Source: Streptomyces violaceorubidus
GTDB taxonomy: Bacteria > Actinomycetota > Actinomycetes > Streptomycetales > Streptomycetaceae
Length of the DNA: 64,000 nucleotides
Direction of reading: 5' to 3'
Assembly: GCF_000717995.1 (NCBI RefSeq)
Contig: NZ_JODM01000014.1
Coordinates: 62,001-126,000, forward strand
Shown here: piece by piece, positions 16,419 through 24,383 of the stretch
How positions within the stretch are numbered: position 1 is the first letter of the stretch
How the letters are laid out: the number at the start of each line of letters is the position of its first letter
Made by a program: the position numbers and the translations under genes
The notes under the pieces: generated by a model
Databases searched by the model: none
Seen by the model: only the letters and a program-made list of their open reading frames with translations
What the model was told of the DNA's origin: nothing

Positions 16419-16471
16419 ACCCCCACAGTTCCCCACCGGGACGGGTCCGATCAGGTGACACACTGTGCGGT

Positions 16472-17149
16472 GTGCCGCTGACTTTCGAGGACCTGCTCGC
16501 CCGTGCCCGCCGGCTCCCCCGGGGCGGACGGCGCGCGTTCCTGGGCATCGCGGGCAGTCCGGGCGCGGGCAAGTCGACGCTGGCCGGGCATCTGGTGCGG
16601 GAGCTGAACGGTACGGGCGAGCCGTGGGTGGCGCACGTGCCGATGGACGGCTTCCACCTCGCCGACGCGGAGCTGGACCGGCTGGGCCGCCGGCACCGCA
16701 AGGGGGCGCCGGACACCTTCGACGCGGCCGGGTACGCGGCGCTGCTGGACCGGCTGCGCGCGGAGCGGGACGACGAGGTCGTGTACGCGCCCGGCTTCGA
16801 ACGGGTGCTGGAGCAGCCGCTCGCCGGGGCCCTGCCGGTGCCGCCTTCGGCCCGGCTGGTCGTGACGGAGGGCAACTACCTGCTGTTGGAGAGCGGCGCC
16901 TGGGCGCGGGTGCGGCCCCGCCTCGACGAGGTGTGGTTCTGCGGGCTGGAGGAGTCGGAGCGCGTCAGGCGGCTCGTGGCGCGGCACGAGCGGTTCGGCA
17001 AGTCCCCCGCGGACGCCGCCGCGTGGGCGCTCGGCCCCGACCAGCACAACGCCGACCTGGTGGCGGCCACCCGGCACCGGGCCGACCTGGTGGTACCGGC
17101 CCGGGCGGTGCCGGGTGCCCGGGGTCCCGCGCCCTCACCTCCTGGGTGA
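16472..17149 (+). CDS. P-loop nucleoside/phosphoribulokinase-like kinase
   Basis: A 225-residue protein with a GTG start. The Walker A motif GIAGSPGAGKST lies at residues 25-36. MDGFHLADAELDRLGRRHRKGAPDTFD is typical of the uridine-kinase/pantothenate-kinase/fructose-kinase FrcK-like group, and VTEGNYLLLE is the Walker B region. LVARHERFGKSPADA, with a lid arginine, follows. Likely reaction: ATP-dependent phosphorylation of a small sugar or nucleoside. Divergent from the HAD/GH65 pair by 53 bp, so shared regulation is possible. The C-terminal tail is Pro/Ala-rich and may not be folded. Substrate unknown. Confidence 0.83.
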   Translation: MPLTFEDLLARARRLPRGGRRAFLGIAGSPGAGKSTLAGHLVRELNGTGEPWVAHVPMDGFHLADAELDRLGRRHRKGAPDTFDAAGYAALLDRLRAERDDEVVYAPGFERVLEQPLAGALPVPPSARLVVTEGNYLLLESGAWARVRPRLDEVWFCGLEESERVRRLVARHERFGKSPADAAAWALGPDQHNADLVAATRHRADLVVPARAVPGARGPAPSPPG

Positions 17150-17154
17150 CGCGC

Positions 17155-17328
17155 TCACTCCTCGTCGAAGTCGTCGGGGCGGACGTGCGCCTCTTCGAGG
17201 GCCTCGCGCAGGGTCCGGCCGGTACCGCCCGGCGGGCGGGGTTCGTCGTCCGCGCGCTCGCGCCGCCGCCGACCGAGAACGTCGTCGGTGGTGTCGGTCT
17301 TCGGCCGGTTCTCTTCCGGGACGGTCAT
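17155..17328 (-). CDS. Small acidic/basic protein of unknown function
   Basis: A 57-residue, highly charged protein starting MTVPEENRPKTDTTDDVLG and ending EEAHVRPDDFDEE. The ATG at 17328 has GAGGAGCCGACGTC upstream, a good ribosome site, which is the main reason to accept it. It has no hydrophobic segment and is probably unstructured apart from one helix. It converges with the kinase gene, 5 bp apart. No family is recognised. Confidence 0.55.
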   Translation of the reverse strand: MTVPEENRPKTDTTDDVLGRRRRERADDEPRPPGGTGRTLREALEEAHVRPDDFDEE

Positions 17329-18048
17329 GACGTCGGCTCCTCGTCCGTCTCTGTGGGTCCTTCCGAGACGGCGGGTTCCCGTGCGACGCGGGGCTATCCC
17401 CGTCCGGGGGTGCCGGGGTGCGCGCCCTCCGGGGCATTCCGGAACGGCGGTGAGGTCCCTGCGGGGATGCGGTGAGGCCTCCTCCGGTGGCCGACGGCGG
17501 GCGATCCCGGGCCGGTGCGGGCGGTGCCGTCCCGGTCCGAAGGAGGCGCGGGGAGGCCCCCGGAGGCGACGGTGAGCGAATCGGCTCCGGCCCGGGGCGG
17601 GCGTCGTCCGGGGAACTGAATCCGACGAGGTCCCTCCGCGGGGCCCGCGATGATGTCTCCCCCGCGGTCGATTCCGCGAGCGGCCCCCGCCGACGGGTCG
17701 GCGTCGGCGCAGCCCGGGGGCATGCCGTGCGGTCCTGTCCAGGGGCGACGACGAGCACTCGCCGCCCGGTGCAGCCGACGCCGTCCCCGTCCCCGTCCCC
17801 GGGGTGACGCGGCGAGGCCCCTCCGGTGGCGACGGCGGGCGGATCCCGGCCGGTGGGGGCGGTGCCGGTGCCGTCGGGGTTCGCGGGGGTGCGGGTCCCG
17901 CGCGGGGCGGGTGGCGCGGGCGCCGTGGTGTCGTCCCTCCGGCGCGGTGCCGTGCGGTCACTCGGGCGCGGCGGTCCTCCCTGCCGGGCACAGGGGGTGG
18001 GCTATGTTGACCCCCGTGGGAGACGTGGGAGACACAGGAGGCGCACCC
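17329..18048. other. 720-bp region without a convincing gene; degenerate ~70-bp direct repeats
   Basis: Open frames run on several phases but have no ribosome sites and give Arg/Pro/Gly-rich products, so I do not call genes. Within it, 17473-17542 and 17813-17885 are similar over about 70 bp (shared blocks GAGGCC, CTCCGGTGG, CGACGGCGGGCG, ATCCCGG, GGCGGTGCCG), and a shorter third copy lies at 17551-17580. The right end holds the promoter of the RpiR gene. Confidence 0.5.
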
Positions 18049-18966
18049 GTGCCATCGCCGCAGCAGGCACGTGCACAGGCCTCGGCGATCACCTCGGGAC
18101 GGGCCGCCCCGCAGTCGGAGGTCTCCCCCACCTCCCGGCTCAGGACGCTCTTCGACCGGCCCCGCCTCTCCCCCGGCCAGCGGCGCATCGCGCAGTACCT
18201 CATCGAGCACCTCACCGAGGCGGCGTTCCTGTCGATCACCGACCTCGCCGACCGGGTGGGCGTGAGCCAGCCGTCGGTGACGCGGTTCGCCTCGGCGGTG
18301 GGCTTCAGCGGCTACCCGGCGTTGCGGGAGCAACTCCAGGCGATCGCCCTGGGCGGCCGGGGCGGGTCCGCCGCCGAGGAGTACCGGGGCAACGAACTGC
18401 AGGCGGCCGTGGACGCCGAGATCGAGAACCTGGAGAACCTGCGGCGCGACTTCGCCGACGCGGACCGGGTCATCGAGGTCGGCCGCAAGCTGGCCGCCTC
18501 GGCACCGCTGACCGTCCTCGGGCTGCGCATCTCCGTCTCGCTCGCCGAGTACTTCGCCTACGCGGCCCGCCGGGTCCATCCCGATGTGCGCCTGGTGACC
18601 CGGGGCGGCACGGTCGCCTACGACGCCCTGCTCCAGTCCCGCGAGGCGGGCGGCACCTGGGTGCTGGCCTTCTCCATGCCCCGGCACGCCCACGAGACCC
18701 TGGGCGCCCTGCGCGTGGCCCGCGGCGCCGGGCTGAAGGTCGCGCTGATCACCGACCTGGCGCTCGGCCCGCTCGCGGACGAGGCCGACGTCGCCTTCGC
18801 CACCGGTACGGGGTCCCGGCTGGTCTTCGACTCCTACGCGGCGCCGGGCGTGATGTGCGCGGCGCTGTTGCAGGCCATGACCGACGCCGATCCCGAGCGG
18901 ACGCAGGCGCGGCTGGAGGAGTACGAGCAGGTCGCGGACCAGCACCAGTTCTTCCTGCGGGACTGA
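18049..18966 (+). CDS. RpiR-family transcriptional regulator (HTH + SIS domain)
   Basis: A 305-residue regulator. The GTG at 18049 is chosen because GGAGG lies 7 nt upstream; an in-frame ATG at 18004 has no such site. The HTH_6 domain occupies ~25-100 (LSPGQRRIAQYLIEH, ITDLADRVGVSQPSVTRFA). The SIS domain occupies ~130-260 (TVLGLRISVSLAEYFAYAARR, VLAFSMPRHAHETLGALRVARGAGLKVALITDL) and would bind a phosphosugar effector. RpiR proteins regulate sugar or amino-sugar catabolism. No catabolic gene is adjacent, although an AT-rich palindrome lies just downstream. Confidence 0.88.
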   Translation: MPSPQQARAQASAITSGRAAPQSEVSPTSRLRTLFDRPRLSPGQRRIAQYLIEHLTEAAFLSITDLADRVGVSQPSVTRFASAVGFSGYPALREQLQAIALGGRGGSAAEEYRGNELQAAVDAEIENLENLRRDFADADRVIEVGRKLAASAPLTVLGLRISVSLAEYFAYAARRVHPDVRLVTRGGTVAYDALLQSREAGGTWVLAFSMPRHAHETLGALRVARGAGLKVALITDLALGPLADEADVAFATGTGSRLVFDSYAAPGVMCAALLQAMTDADPERTQARLEEYEQVADQHQFFLRD

Positions 18967-19269
18967 ACGGCCGGGCGACGGGTCGGCGCAGACGGGACCA
19001 TCCCGACGAAAGCAGGCATGAATGTTTTCATACGTCTTGCAAAGCGGATGGCATATATAAATACTGCTCACGGACCGCGCCCCGGCCGCCCCGGAACGCG
19101 TCCGCACCTGCCGCGAACACCTCGGCCGCCGACTCCTACCCGCTCCGGCGCACCGGGTGCTCCGGTCGGGCATCGCCTGCGCGAGCGCCCGCGGCGGCCC
19201 CGGTCGTCCCCTGGACCGGGACCGCCCCCACCCGTCGCCCACCCCGTCGACGCCGCACACCCGGAAGCG
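18967..19269 (+). promoter_or_regulatory. Intergenic region with an AT-rich island and palindrome
   Basis: 19018-19070 is strikingly AT-rich for this genome, including TTTTCATACG and GCATATATAAATACTGC. It starts with ATGAATGTTTTCAT (19018-19031), an inverted repeat with 5-nt arms and a 4-nt spacer. No gene is apparent in the rest. The island may be a promoter/operator for the small gene starting at 19270, which would then have a ~200-nt leader. The adjacent RpiR protein is a candidate ligand (inference). Confidence 0.45.
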
Positions 19270-19650
19270 ATGATCATGCCCCTGACGACCACGCGCACCA
19301 GCCCGGACTGGCCCTGCCAGGTCAAGCCCCCCGGCAGCCACGACTGGGAACGCTCGGCCACCAGGTGGCTGCGCGAGCTGGTCCCGGCGCGCTACGCCGG
19401 CTACCCGGCGCTGATCCGGCACCCGGTGCTGCTCGCCCGCCATGCGCAGATCCAGGTCCAGCACGAGATCCGGGTGGCGCGCACCGCGCTCCAGACCGCC
19501 CGCGCGGACCTGCCGCGGCTCGGCCTGCACGAGGCCGCGATCGAGCACACCATCAAGCTGTACGCGGCGGAGGTGCTCCAGTTGCAGCACATCGCGCGCA
19601 GCGTACGGGCCGTCACCGCGGCGCTGGCCGAGCGGGGCGCCGCGCGCTGA
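19270..19650 (+). CDS. Small helical protein of unknown function
   Basis: A 126-residue protein from the ATG at 19270 (another ATG follows two codons later); CCGGAAGCG upstream is a modest ribosome site. The frame is open further upstream, but that part is Pro/Arg-rich and not family-like. The sequence is mostly alpha-helical with heptad-like leucines (HPVLLARHAQIQVQHEIRVA, AAEVLQLQHIARSVRAVTAAL), suggesting a helical bundle or coiled coil. It has no signal peptide. The family is not recognised. It converges with the flavin reductase gene 23 bp downstream. Confidence 0.6.
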   Translation: MIMPLTTTRTSPDWPCQVKPPGSHDWERSATRWLRELVPARYAGYPALIRHPVLLARHAQIQVQHEIRVARTALQTARADLPRLGLHEAAIEHTIKLYAAEVLQLQHIARSVRAVTAALAERGAAR

Positions 19651-19673
19651 CCGGCGCCGGCGGCGAGGGCGCG

Positions 19674-20153
19674 TCAGTCCACGGGGTGCCCGGGCCGGAC
19701 GGTGCGGGCGTCGGCGAGCCGCAGCAGCGGTCCGGCGGCAGGCTCGCGCCCGCCCCACTCGACCGGCTCGAGGACGAAACCGACGTGGTCGCCCCCCGTG
19801 GTCCGGTCCACGACCCGTCCGACGAACCACGCCTCGGCGTCCTCCAGCACGGCGGCCCCTCCGTACCCCTCCCGCCAGCGGACCCGTCCGAACTTGTCGA
19901 CGTCGTCGCCGGTCAGCCCGCCGAAGACCTCGGCCGTCTCGCGCTGATCACGGGCCAGCAGGTGGACCGCCAGGACGTCGGCGGACCGCGCGACGCGGAA
20001 GGTCCGGTTGACGTCGGAGATCCACACGCAGTACCGCACGGGCCGGATGGAGCACTGCGAGGAGAACCCGACCAGGCAGCCGGCCCGTTCCCCGTCCGCG
20101 GCGGCCGTGACGACGCACATGTCCGGGTCGAGCCGGTCCAGGAACACGTCCAT
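19674..20153 (-). CDS. Flavin reductase-like FMN-binding protein
   Basis: A 159-residue protein of the HpaC/DIM6 flavin reductase family. MCVVTAAADGERAGCLVGFSSQCSIRP matches the FMN-binding signature, followed by VNRTFRVARSADVLAVHLLA and WREGYGGAAVLEDAEAWFVGRVVD. Such proteins supply reduced flavin to monooxygenases or bind F420/FMN. Two in-frame ATGs compete: the one at 20153 lies 7 nt from a TAGCAT -10 box (leaderless), the one at 20162 would add three residues. No monooxygenase gene is next to it; the ATP-grasp gene lies 110 bp upstream on the same strand. Confidence 0.8.
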   Translation of the reverse strand: MDVFLDRLDPDMCVVTAAADGERAGCLVGFSSQCSIRPVRYCVWISDVNRTFRVARSADVLAVHLLARDQRETAEVFGGLTGDDVDKFGRVRWREGYGGAAVLEDAEAWFVGRVVDRTTGGDHVGFVLEPVEWGGREPAAGPLLRLADARTVRPGHPVD

Positions 20154-20263
20154 GGCCGCCATGCTAGGCCCCGTCGCCGTCTTCTGGCGTCCGCCCGAGG
20201 GGCGGGGGGACGCCGCCGGGCGGGCGGGAAGGTGGCGACGGGGCCTGGGACCGCCGGGGCGGC

Positions 20264-21097
20264 TCAGGTGGCGAGCAGGCGTCGCAGGGCCGTGCGCAGG
20301 GCGGTGACGAAGGCGTCGCGGGCCGGCTCGTCCAGGGCGTCCAGCGACAGGTAGGGGTTGAGGTCCTCCAGCTCGACCAGCAGCAGCTCACCGCCGGGGG
20401 TGCGGCAGGCGTCGACGCGCTGGATCCCGTGGTCGACGCCGTTCCACTCGATGAACCGCCGCGCGAAGTCGAGGTCGGCCACGGTGGCGTCGTACGGCTC
20501 CAAGTGCCAGCGGCGGTCGGGGTGCGGCGTGCGCAGGGCGTACTGGTAGTCGTGGTCGACGAAGTAGAACGAGACCTCGTGGACGAAGTCGACGCGCGGC
20601 TGGACCAGCAGGTCCCCCGCTCCGGCCAGCGCCTCGGACACCCGGTCGGCGGGGACGATCCGCAGGCCCGCCGAGTCTGCGCCGAGCCTGGGCTTGACGA
20701 CGTACTCCTCCGCGTCGGGCAGCCGGTGCAGGTCCTCGGCGCGGTCGACGGTGGGGATGACCGGGAAGCCCGCGGCGGTGAGGTCGAGCAGGTACTGCTT
20801 GCCGACCATGTCCGCCCTGCCGGTGAGCTGGTTGTAGACGCGGGTCCCGCGCTCGGCCGCACGCTCGCGGAAGGCCTGGTAGGCGGCCTCGTACCCCTGT
20901 ACGGGCCCGCTGTTGCGGACGACGACGGCGTCGAAGGCGTCCAGCAGTGCGACGGCGTCCCGGGGATGGCACAGGGCCAGGTCGAACTCCTCACGCAGCC
21001 GCGAGGTCAGGTAGATGTCCTCGTCGCAGTAGCGCCGTCCGCGCGCCTGGTAGGCCAGGTCGGTGACGTACAGGACGCGGGGGCGGGTGAGCGGCAT
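20264..21097 (-). CDS. ATP-grasp superfamily protein
   Basis: A 277-residue protein with RBS GGAGGAG. It has the order of an ATP-grasp ligase: a pre-ATP domain (~1-95), NQLTGRADMVGKQYLLDLTAAGFPV, the ATP-binding lysine region EEYVVKPRLGADSAGLRI, LLVQPRVDFVHEVSFYFVDH (hinge), and the metal-binding end ELLLVELEDLNPYLSL with the E-x-N motif. It resembles RimK/glutathione-synthetase-like ligases that form amide bonds from a carboxylate and an amine via acyl phosphate. The substrates are unknown, and no precursor peptide or amino-acid biosynthesis gene is adjacent. It is divergent from the TetR gene, with an operator-like inverted repeat between them. Confidence 0.82.
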   Translation of the reverse strand: MPLTRPRVLYVTDLAYQARGRRYCDEDIYLTSRLREEFDLALCHPRDAVALLDAFDAVVVRNSGPVQGYEAAYQAFRERAAERGTRVYNQLTGRADMVGKQYLLDLTAAGFPVIPTVDRAEDLHRLPDAEEYVVKPRLGADSAGLRIVPADRVSEALAGAGDLLVQPRVDFVHEVSFYFVDHDYQYALRTPHPDRRWHLEPYDATVADLDFARRFIEWNGVDHGIQRVDACRTPGGELLLVELEDLNPYLSLDALDEPARDAFVTALRTALRRLLAT

Positions 21098-21160
21098 ACG
21101 GGACTCCTCCGGAGCTGATCGGAAGTGATCGTATGCGACCGGCTTAGCGAGGTGACAAGT

Positions 21161-21196
21161 GCACTCAGTTCCCTCCCTTCACTGCACTGAGTGCCA
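21161..21196. promoter_or_regulatory. Inverted repeat before TetR gene (GCACTCAGT ... ACTGAGTGC)
   Basis: GCACTCAGT (21161-21169) and ACTGAGTGC (21186-21194) are exact reverse complements. The right copy is part of ACTGAGTGCCA, which reappears before the DUF35-type gene at 22042-22052. A TANNNT box, TACGTT (21215-21220), lies 7 nt before the TetR start, so the TetR mRNA is probably leaderless and the repeat sits just upstream of its promoter. Confidence 0.6.
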
Positions 21197-21227
21197 CACA
21201 TCTCGCCCACCTGCTACGTTCCCCTTC

Positions 21228-21962
21228 ATGAGCACCAGCAACGCGGCCCCCCGCCGCGGGGACGGGACGGACCCGGCACAGGTCCGGCCGCCGATGCGGG
21301 AGGCACTCGTCGCGGCGGCGTTCCGGCTGTTCCTGGAGCGGGGGTACGAACAGACCACCGTGGACGACATCGTCGCCCTGGCCGGCGTCGGACGGCGCTC
21401 CTTCTTCCGGTACTTCCCGTCCAAGGAGGACGTGGTCTTCCCCGACCACGAACGGTGCCTGGCCGACATGAAGGCGTTCCTGGCCCGCTCCCCCGAGGGC
21501 GCCGACCCGGTGCGGCGGGTGTGCGACGCGGCCCGGCTCGTGCTCGGCATGTACGCCGAGAGCCCGGCGTTCTCCGTCCAGCGGTACCACCTCACCAAGA
21601 AGGTGCCGGGGCTGCGCGCCTACGAGTTGTCGGTGGTGTGGCGCTACGAGCGTGCCCTCGCCGAGTACCTGCGCGGGCGGCTGGGCGGACGCCCGGACGG
21701 GATCCTGCGCGCGGACGTGATCGCGGCCGCGGTGGTCGCGGCGCACAACAACGCCCTGCGGTCCTGGCTCCGTTCGGACGGCCGCGACGACGCGGGTGCC
21801 GCGGTGGACCACGCGCTGGCGTACGCGCAGTCCGCCTTCGGCGACGTGCCGGTGCCGCCCCGCGGCACCTCGCCCGAGGACGTGGTGGTCGTGGCCGCGC
21901 GCCGCGGGACCCCCCTGTGGCAGGTGCTGCGGGAGGTCGAGGACGCGTTCGCCCGCGACTGA
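21228..21962 (+). CDS. TetR/AcrR-family transcriptional regulator
   Basis: A 244-residue repressor. The TetR helix-turn-helix is at about 25-70: REALVAAAFRLFLERGYEQT, then VDDIVALAGVGRRSFFRYFPSKEDVVF. The C-terminal ligand-binding domain contains FSVQRYHLTKKVPGLRAYELSVVWRYERALAEYL. The ATG at 21228 is taken because a -10 box ends 7 nt upstream; the longer frame only adds unlikely residues. The motif ACTGAGTGCCA occurs both before this gene and before the downstream DUF35-type gene, so the two probably form a small regulon (inference). The natural ligand is unknown; an acyl-CoA would fit the neighbour. Confidence 0.88.
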   Translation: MSTSNAAPRRGDGTDPAQVRPPMREALVAAAFRLFLERGYEQTTVDDIVALAGVGRRSFFRYFPSKEDVVFPDHERCLADMKAFLARSPEGADPVRRVCDAARLVLGMYAESPAFSVQRYHLTKKVPGLRAYELSVVWRYERALAEYLRGRLGGRPDGILRADVIAAAVVAAHNNALRSWLRSDGRDDAGAAVDHALAYAQSAFGDVPVPPRGTSPEDVVVVAARRGTPLWQVLREVEDAFARD

Positions 21963-22030
21963 CGGCCGGAGGACCGCGGCCCGCACCGCACCCTCCCCTG
22001 TCGATGCCCCATCAAGGGTACCGAGTGCCT

Positions 22031-22052
22031 TTACGAGTGACACTGAGTGCCA
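22031..22052 (+). promoter_or_regulatory. Second copy of the TetR-associated motif, before the DUF35-type gene
   Basis: ACTGAGTGCCA (22042-22052) is identical over 11 bp to 21186-21196 and is preceded by a partial direct copy (GAGTGAC at 22035). It lies about 100 bp before the GTG start at 22153 and is the likely operator for that gene. Confidence 0.55.
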
Positions 22053-22152
22053 TACGCTGTGCTGCGTGCACGGTGGCACGGTGAGCCGCGCACACGCGTG
22101 CCCGGTGACCGCGCACGCGGGATTCCGGCCCGAGCGCAAGGAGTTGACCAGC

Positions 22153-22575
22153 GTGTACCACTCAGGAAACGTCGCTCAGCAGGCGGCCGGCCCCGCGACC
22201 GGTCTGCTCGACCCGAAGACCGACAGTCGGGCCCCGGAGACCGAGGCCGTCCTCTACCAGCGCTGCACCTGGTGCGGCACCGCCATGTACCACCGGGTGC
22301 TGTGCCCGGTCTGCCGCGGCAGCGAGCTGCGGACGGAGCGGAGCGAGGGCACCGGCACGGTGCGCCACGCGACGGTGGTGCACCGCAACACGCCGGCCGC
22401 GCGCAACGTCTCCCTCATCGAGATGGCCGAGGGGTTCGTGCTGCGCGGCCGGGTCATGGGTCCGCTGATCGGCATCCACAGCGGCGACCGGGTGCGGCTG
22501 TCCACGGCCAAGGACCCGGTGCGCGGCGAGCCGGTCTTCCAACTGGTCGACGAGCCGTACCGGGCCTGGACCTGA
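22153..22575 (+). CDS. Zinc-ribbon OB-fold protein (DUF35/ChsH2-like)
   Basis: A 140-residue protein with a GTG start 9 nt after AAGGAG. The N-terminal ~45 residues are polar; residues ~50-70 form a zinc ribbon (CTWCGTAMYHRVLCPVC, two CxxC pairs), followed by an OB-fold (TGTVRHATVVHRNT, VSLIEMAEGFVLRGRVMG, IGIHSGDRVRL). DUF35 proteins bind acyl-CoA and partner thiolase-like or MaoC-like enzymes. Here no thiolase is adjacent, so it may act with one elsewhere. It is probably controlled by the upstream TetR through the shared ACTGAGTGCCA motif. Confidence 0.85.
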   Translation: MYHSGNVAQQAAGPATGLLDPKTDSRAPETEAVLYQRCTWCGTAMYHRVLCPVCRGSELRTERSEGTGTVRHATVVHRNTPAARNVSLIEMAEGFVLRGRVMGPLIGIHSGDRVRLSTAKDPVRGEPVFQLVDEPYRAWT

Positions 22576-22598
22576 CGGGCCGTCCACCTGACGAGCGG

Positions 22599-23006
22599 TC
22601 AGCTCGCCGTCCGCGGTCCGGAGGTGAGCGTGATGCGGATCCCCACGGTGCCGTCGAGCCCCCTGCGCAAGCGGCTGCCGAGGAGCGTGAGCCGGCCGAC
22701 GACGCCGTACTTGCGGGCGAGCAGCCGCCGGTAGCGGGCGGTGGCGGCCGGGTCGCAGATCTCCGCCGTCCCCGCGACCTGTGCGCCGGTCGGCCTGCCG
22801 CGCACGTCGCAGGGGCCCACCAGCACGTCGGCGCGGTTGCGCACCCGCTTGACCTTCCAGGAGTCGGCCACCGTCCAGACGCCGAGCGCGTCCCCGTCCC
22901 GGACGACCCACACCGGGGTGGCGACCGGGGTGCCGTTCTTCCGGTACGTGGTGACCAGCAGGTACTTGCCGGCGCCGAGCCGGTCCAGTGACGCGTCGTC
23001 GTCCAT
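22599..23006 (-). CDS. PPOX-class F420/FMN-binding oxidoreductase
   Basis: A 135-residue split-beta-barrel flavoprotein. KYLLVTTYRKNGTPVATPVWVVRDGDALGVWTV is the signature start of the PPOX F420-dependent family, followed by VKRVRNRADVLVGPCDVRGRPTG. TAGACT ends 7 nt before the ATG, indicating a leaderless mRNA. Streptomyces has many paralogues of unknown substrate. It lies 48 bp downstream of the MalY-like gene on the same strand but has its own promoter. Confidence 0.85.
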   Translation of the reverse strand: MDDDASLDRLGAGKYLLVTTYRKNGTPVATPVWVVRDGDALGVWTVADSWKVKRVRNRADVLVGPCDVRGRPTGAQVAGTAEICDPAATARYRRLLARKYGVVGRLTLLGSRLRRGLDGTVGIRITLTSGPRTAS

Positions 23007-23054
23007 GCCCGGAAGTCTAGGCGCCCCCGCGCCGGTGCTCCGCCTCCCCCGTGC

Positions 23055-24233
23055 TCACTCCAGGACCGACGCCATCCTGCGCACCGCCTCCGTGAGGATC
23101 TCCGGCGAGGTCGCCAGGTTGAGCCGTACGTGTCCCTCGCCGCCGCTGCCGAAGGGGAGGCCGGAGCTGAGGGCCACCCGTCCCCGGTCGAGGAAGACCT
23201 CCGCCGGGTCGTCGCCGAGGCCGAGGGCGCGGCAGTCGAGCCAGGCGAGGTAGGTGGCGTCCCCGGCGCGGTGCACGACCCCCGGGAGCCGCTCGGCGAG
23301 CAGACCGGTGAGCAGCCGCCGGTTCTCGTCGAGTCCGGCGAGCACGGCGTCCAGCCAGGCGGTGCCGTCGCGCAGGGCGGCGGTGTGGGCGAGGACGCCG
23401 ACGTGGCTCGGCCCGTGACCGACCTCCTCGGGCATCCGCGCCAGGTCGTCTGCGGCGGCGGGCCCGGCGATCGCCAGGGCCGCCTTGAGTCCGGCCAGGT
23501 TCCAGCCCTTGGACGCCGACATCAGCGAGAGGCCGCGCTCGGCGCCGGGCACGCTCAGGTAGGGCACGAACCGCGCGTCGCCGGTGACGACCGGGGCGTG
23601 GATCTCGTCGGCGACGACCCGGACCCCGTACCGCTCCGCCAGCGCGGCGACGGCCGCCAGCTCTGCGGCGGTGTGGACGGTGCCGGTCGGGTTGTGCGGG
23701 CTGCACAGCAGGAAGGCCGCCCGGCCCCCGCCCGCGACGGCCCGCCGGAACTCCTCCTCCAGCACGCCGAGGTCGATCCGCAGGTCCGGGCCGAGCGGCA
23801 CCTCGACCACCCGCCGGTCCAGCTGGGTGACGAACTGGTAGAACGGCGGATACACCGGCGGATTGACGATCACCGGGTCGCCCGGTCCGGTGACCAGCTT
23901 GAGCATCTCGACCACGCCCAGCATCACGTCGGGCACGATCGCCGTGCGTTCCACGGCCAGATCGTCCCAGTCCCACCGCTTGCCGGCGAAGGCGGCGAGG
24001 GCCTCGGCGTAGGCGGTGCCGACGGGGTAGCCGGTGTCGCCGAGTTCCATGGCCCGGGTGACGGCGCGCACGACGGATCCGGCGAGCGGCACGTCCATCT
24101 CGGCCACCCACAGCGGCAGCACGTCCGCGGGGTGGGTGCGCCACTTCATGCTCGTACGCCGGCGCAGTTGGTCCGGCGTGAGCGCGCGCAGGGGGTTCGG
24201 TTCACCGGACTGGTCCCACGGGATGCTGGTCAT
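23055..24233 (-). CDS. MalY/PatB-type PLP aminotransferase (cystathionine beta-lyase-like)
   Basis: A 392-residue PLP enzyme. [22 protein letters not shown] matches the MalY/PatB start. [42 protein letters not shown] and [15 protein letters not shown] (Schiff-base lysine) are all conserved, ending with [16 protein letters not shown]. The family cleaves cystathionine or cysteine S-conjugates. TATCTT lies 6 nt before the ATG at 24233, so the transcript is likely leaderless. The open frame extends much further upstream, but that part is a shadow of the divergent protease gene. Confidence 0.9.
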   Translation of the reverse strand: MTSIPWDQSGEPNPLRALTPDQLRRRTSMKWRTHPADVLPLWVAEMDVPLAGSVVRAVTRAMELGDTGYPVGTAYAEALAAFAGKRWDWDDLAVERTAIVPDVMLGVVEMLKLVTGPGDPVIVNPPVYPPFYQFVTQLDRRVVEVPLGPDLRIDLGVLEEEFRRAVAGGGRAAFLLCSPHNPTGTVHTAAELAAVAALAERYGVRVVADEIHAPVVTGDARFVPYLSVPGAERGLSLMSASKGWNLAGLKAALAIAGPAAADDLARMPEEVGHGPSHVGVLAHTAALRDGTAWLDAVLAGLDENRRLLTGLLAERLPGVVHRAGDATYLAWLDCRALGLGDDPAEVFLDRGRVALSSGLPFGSGGEGHVRLNLATSPEILTEAVRRMASVLE

Positions 24234-24383
24234 GGGGCCAAGATAGGTCGCCGCGGCGGCGCGGGGAACCGGGCGGCCCTTTGGTGAACACCGGGGTTCC
24301 GGCCCCCGTATGGGAGGAGGGCGCTCGACGTCCGGAGGTCCCCGCGGCGGCGACGCCGCGCGGTCGGTTTCGGGAGCGCACGC

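Noticed and set aside
19018..19650. Longer start for the 19270 gene at ATG 19018
   Set aside because: The extra 84 residues are Pro/Arg-rich, begin inside the AT-rich promoter-like island and have no ribosome site.
20264..21097. Graspetide (ATP-grasp RiPP) system
   Set aside because: No precursor-like small gene with repeated acidic/Thr motifs lies near the ATP-grasp gene.
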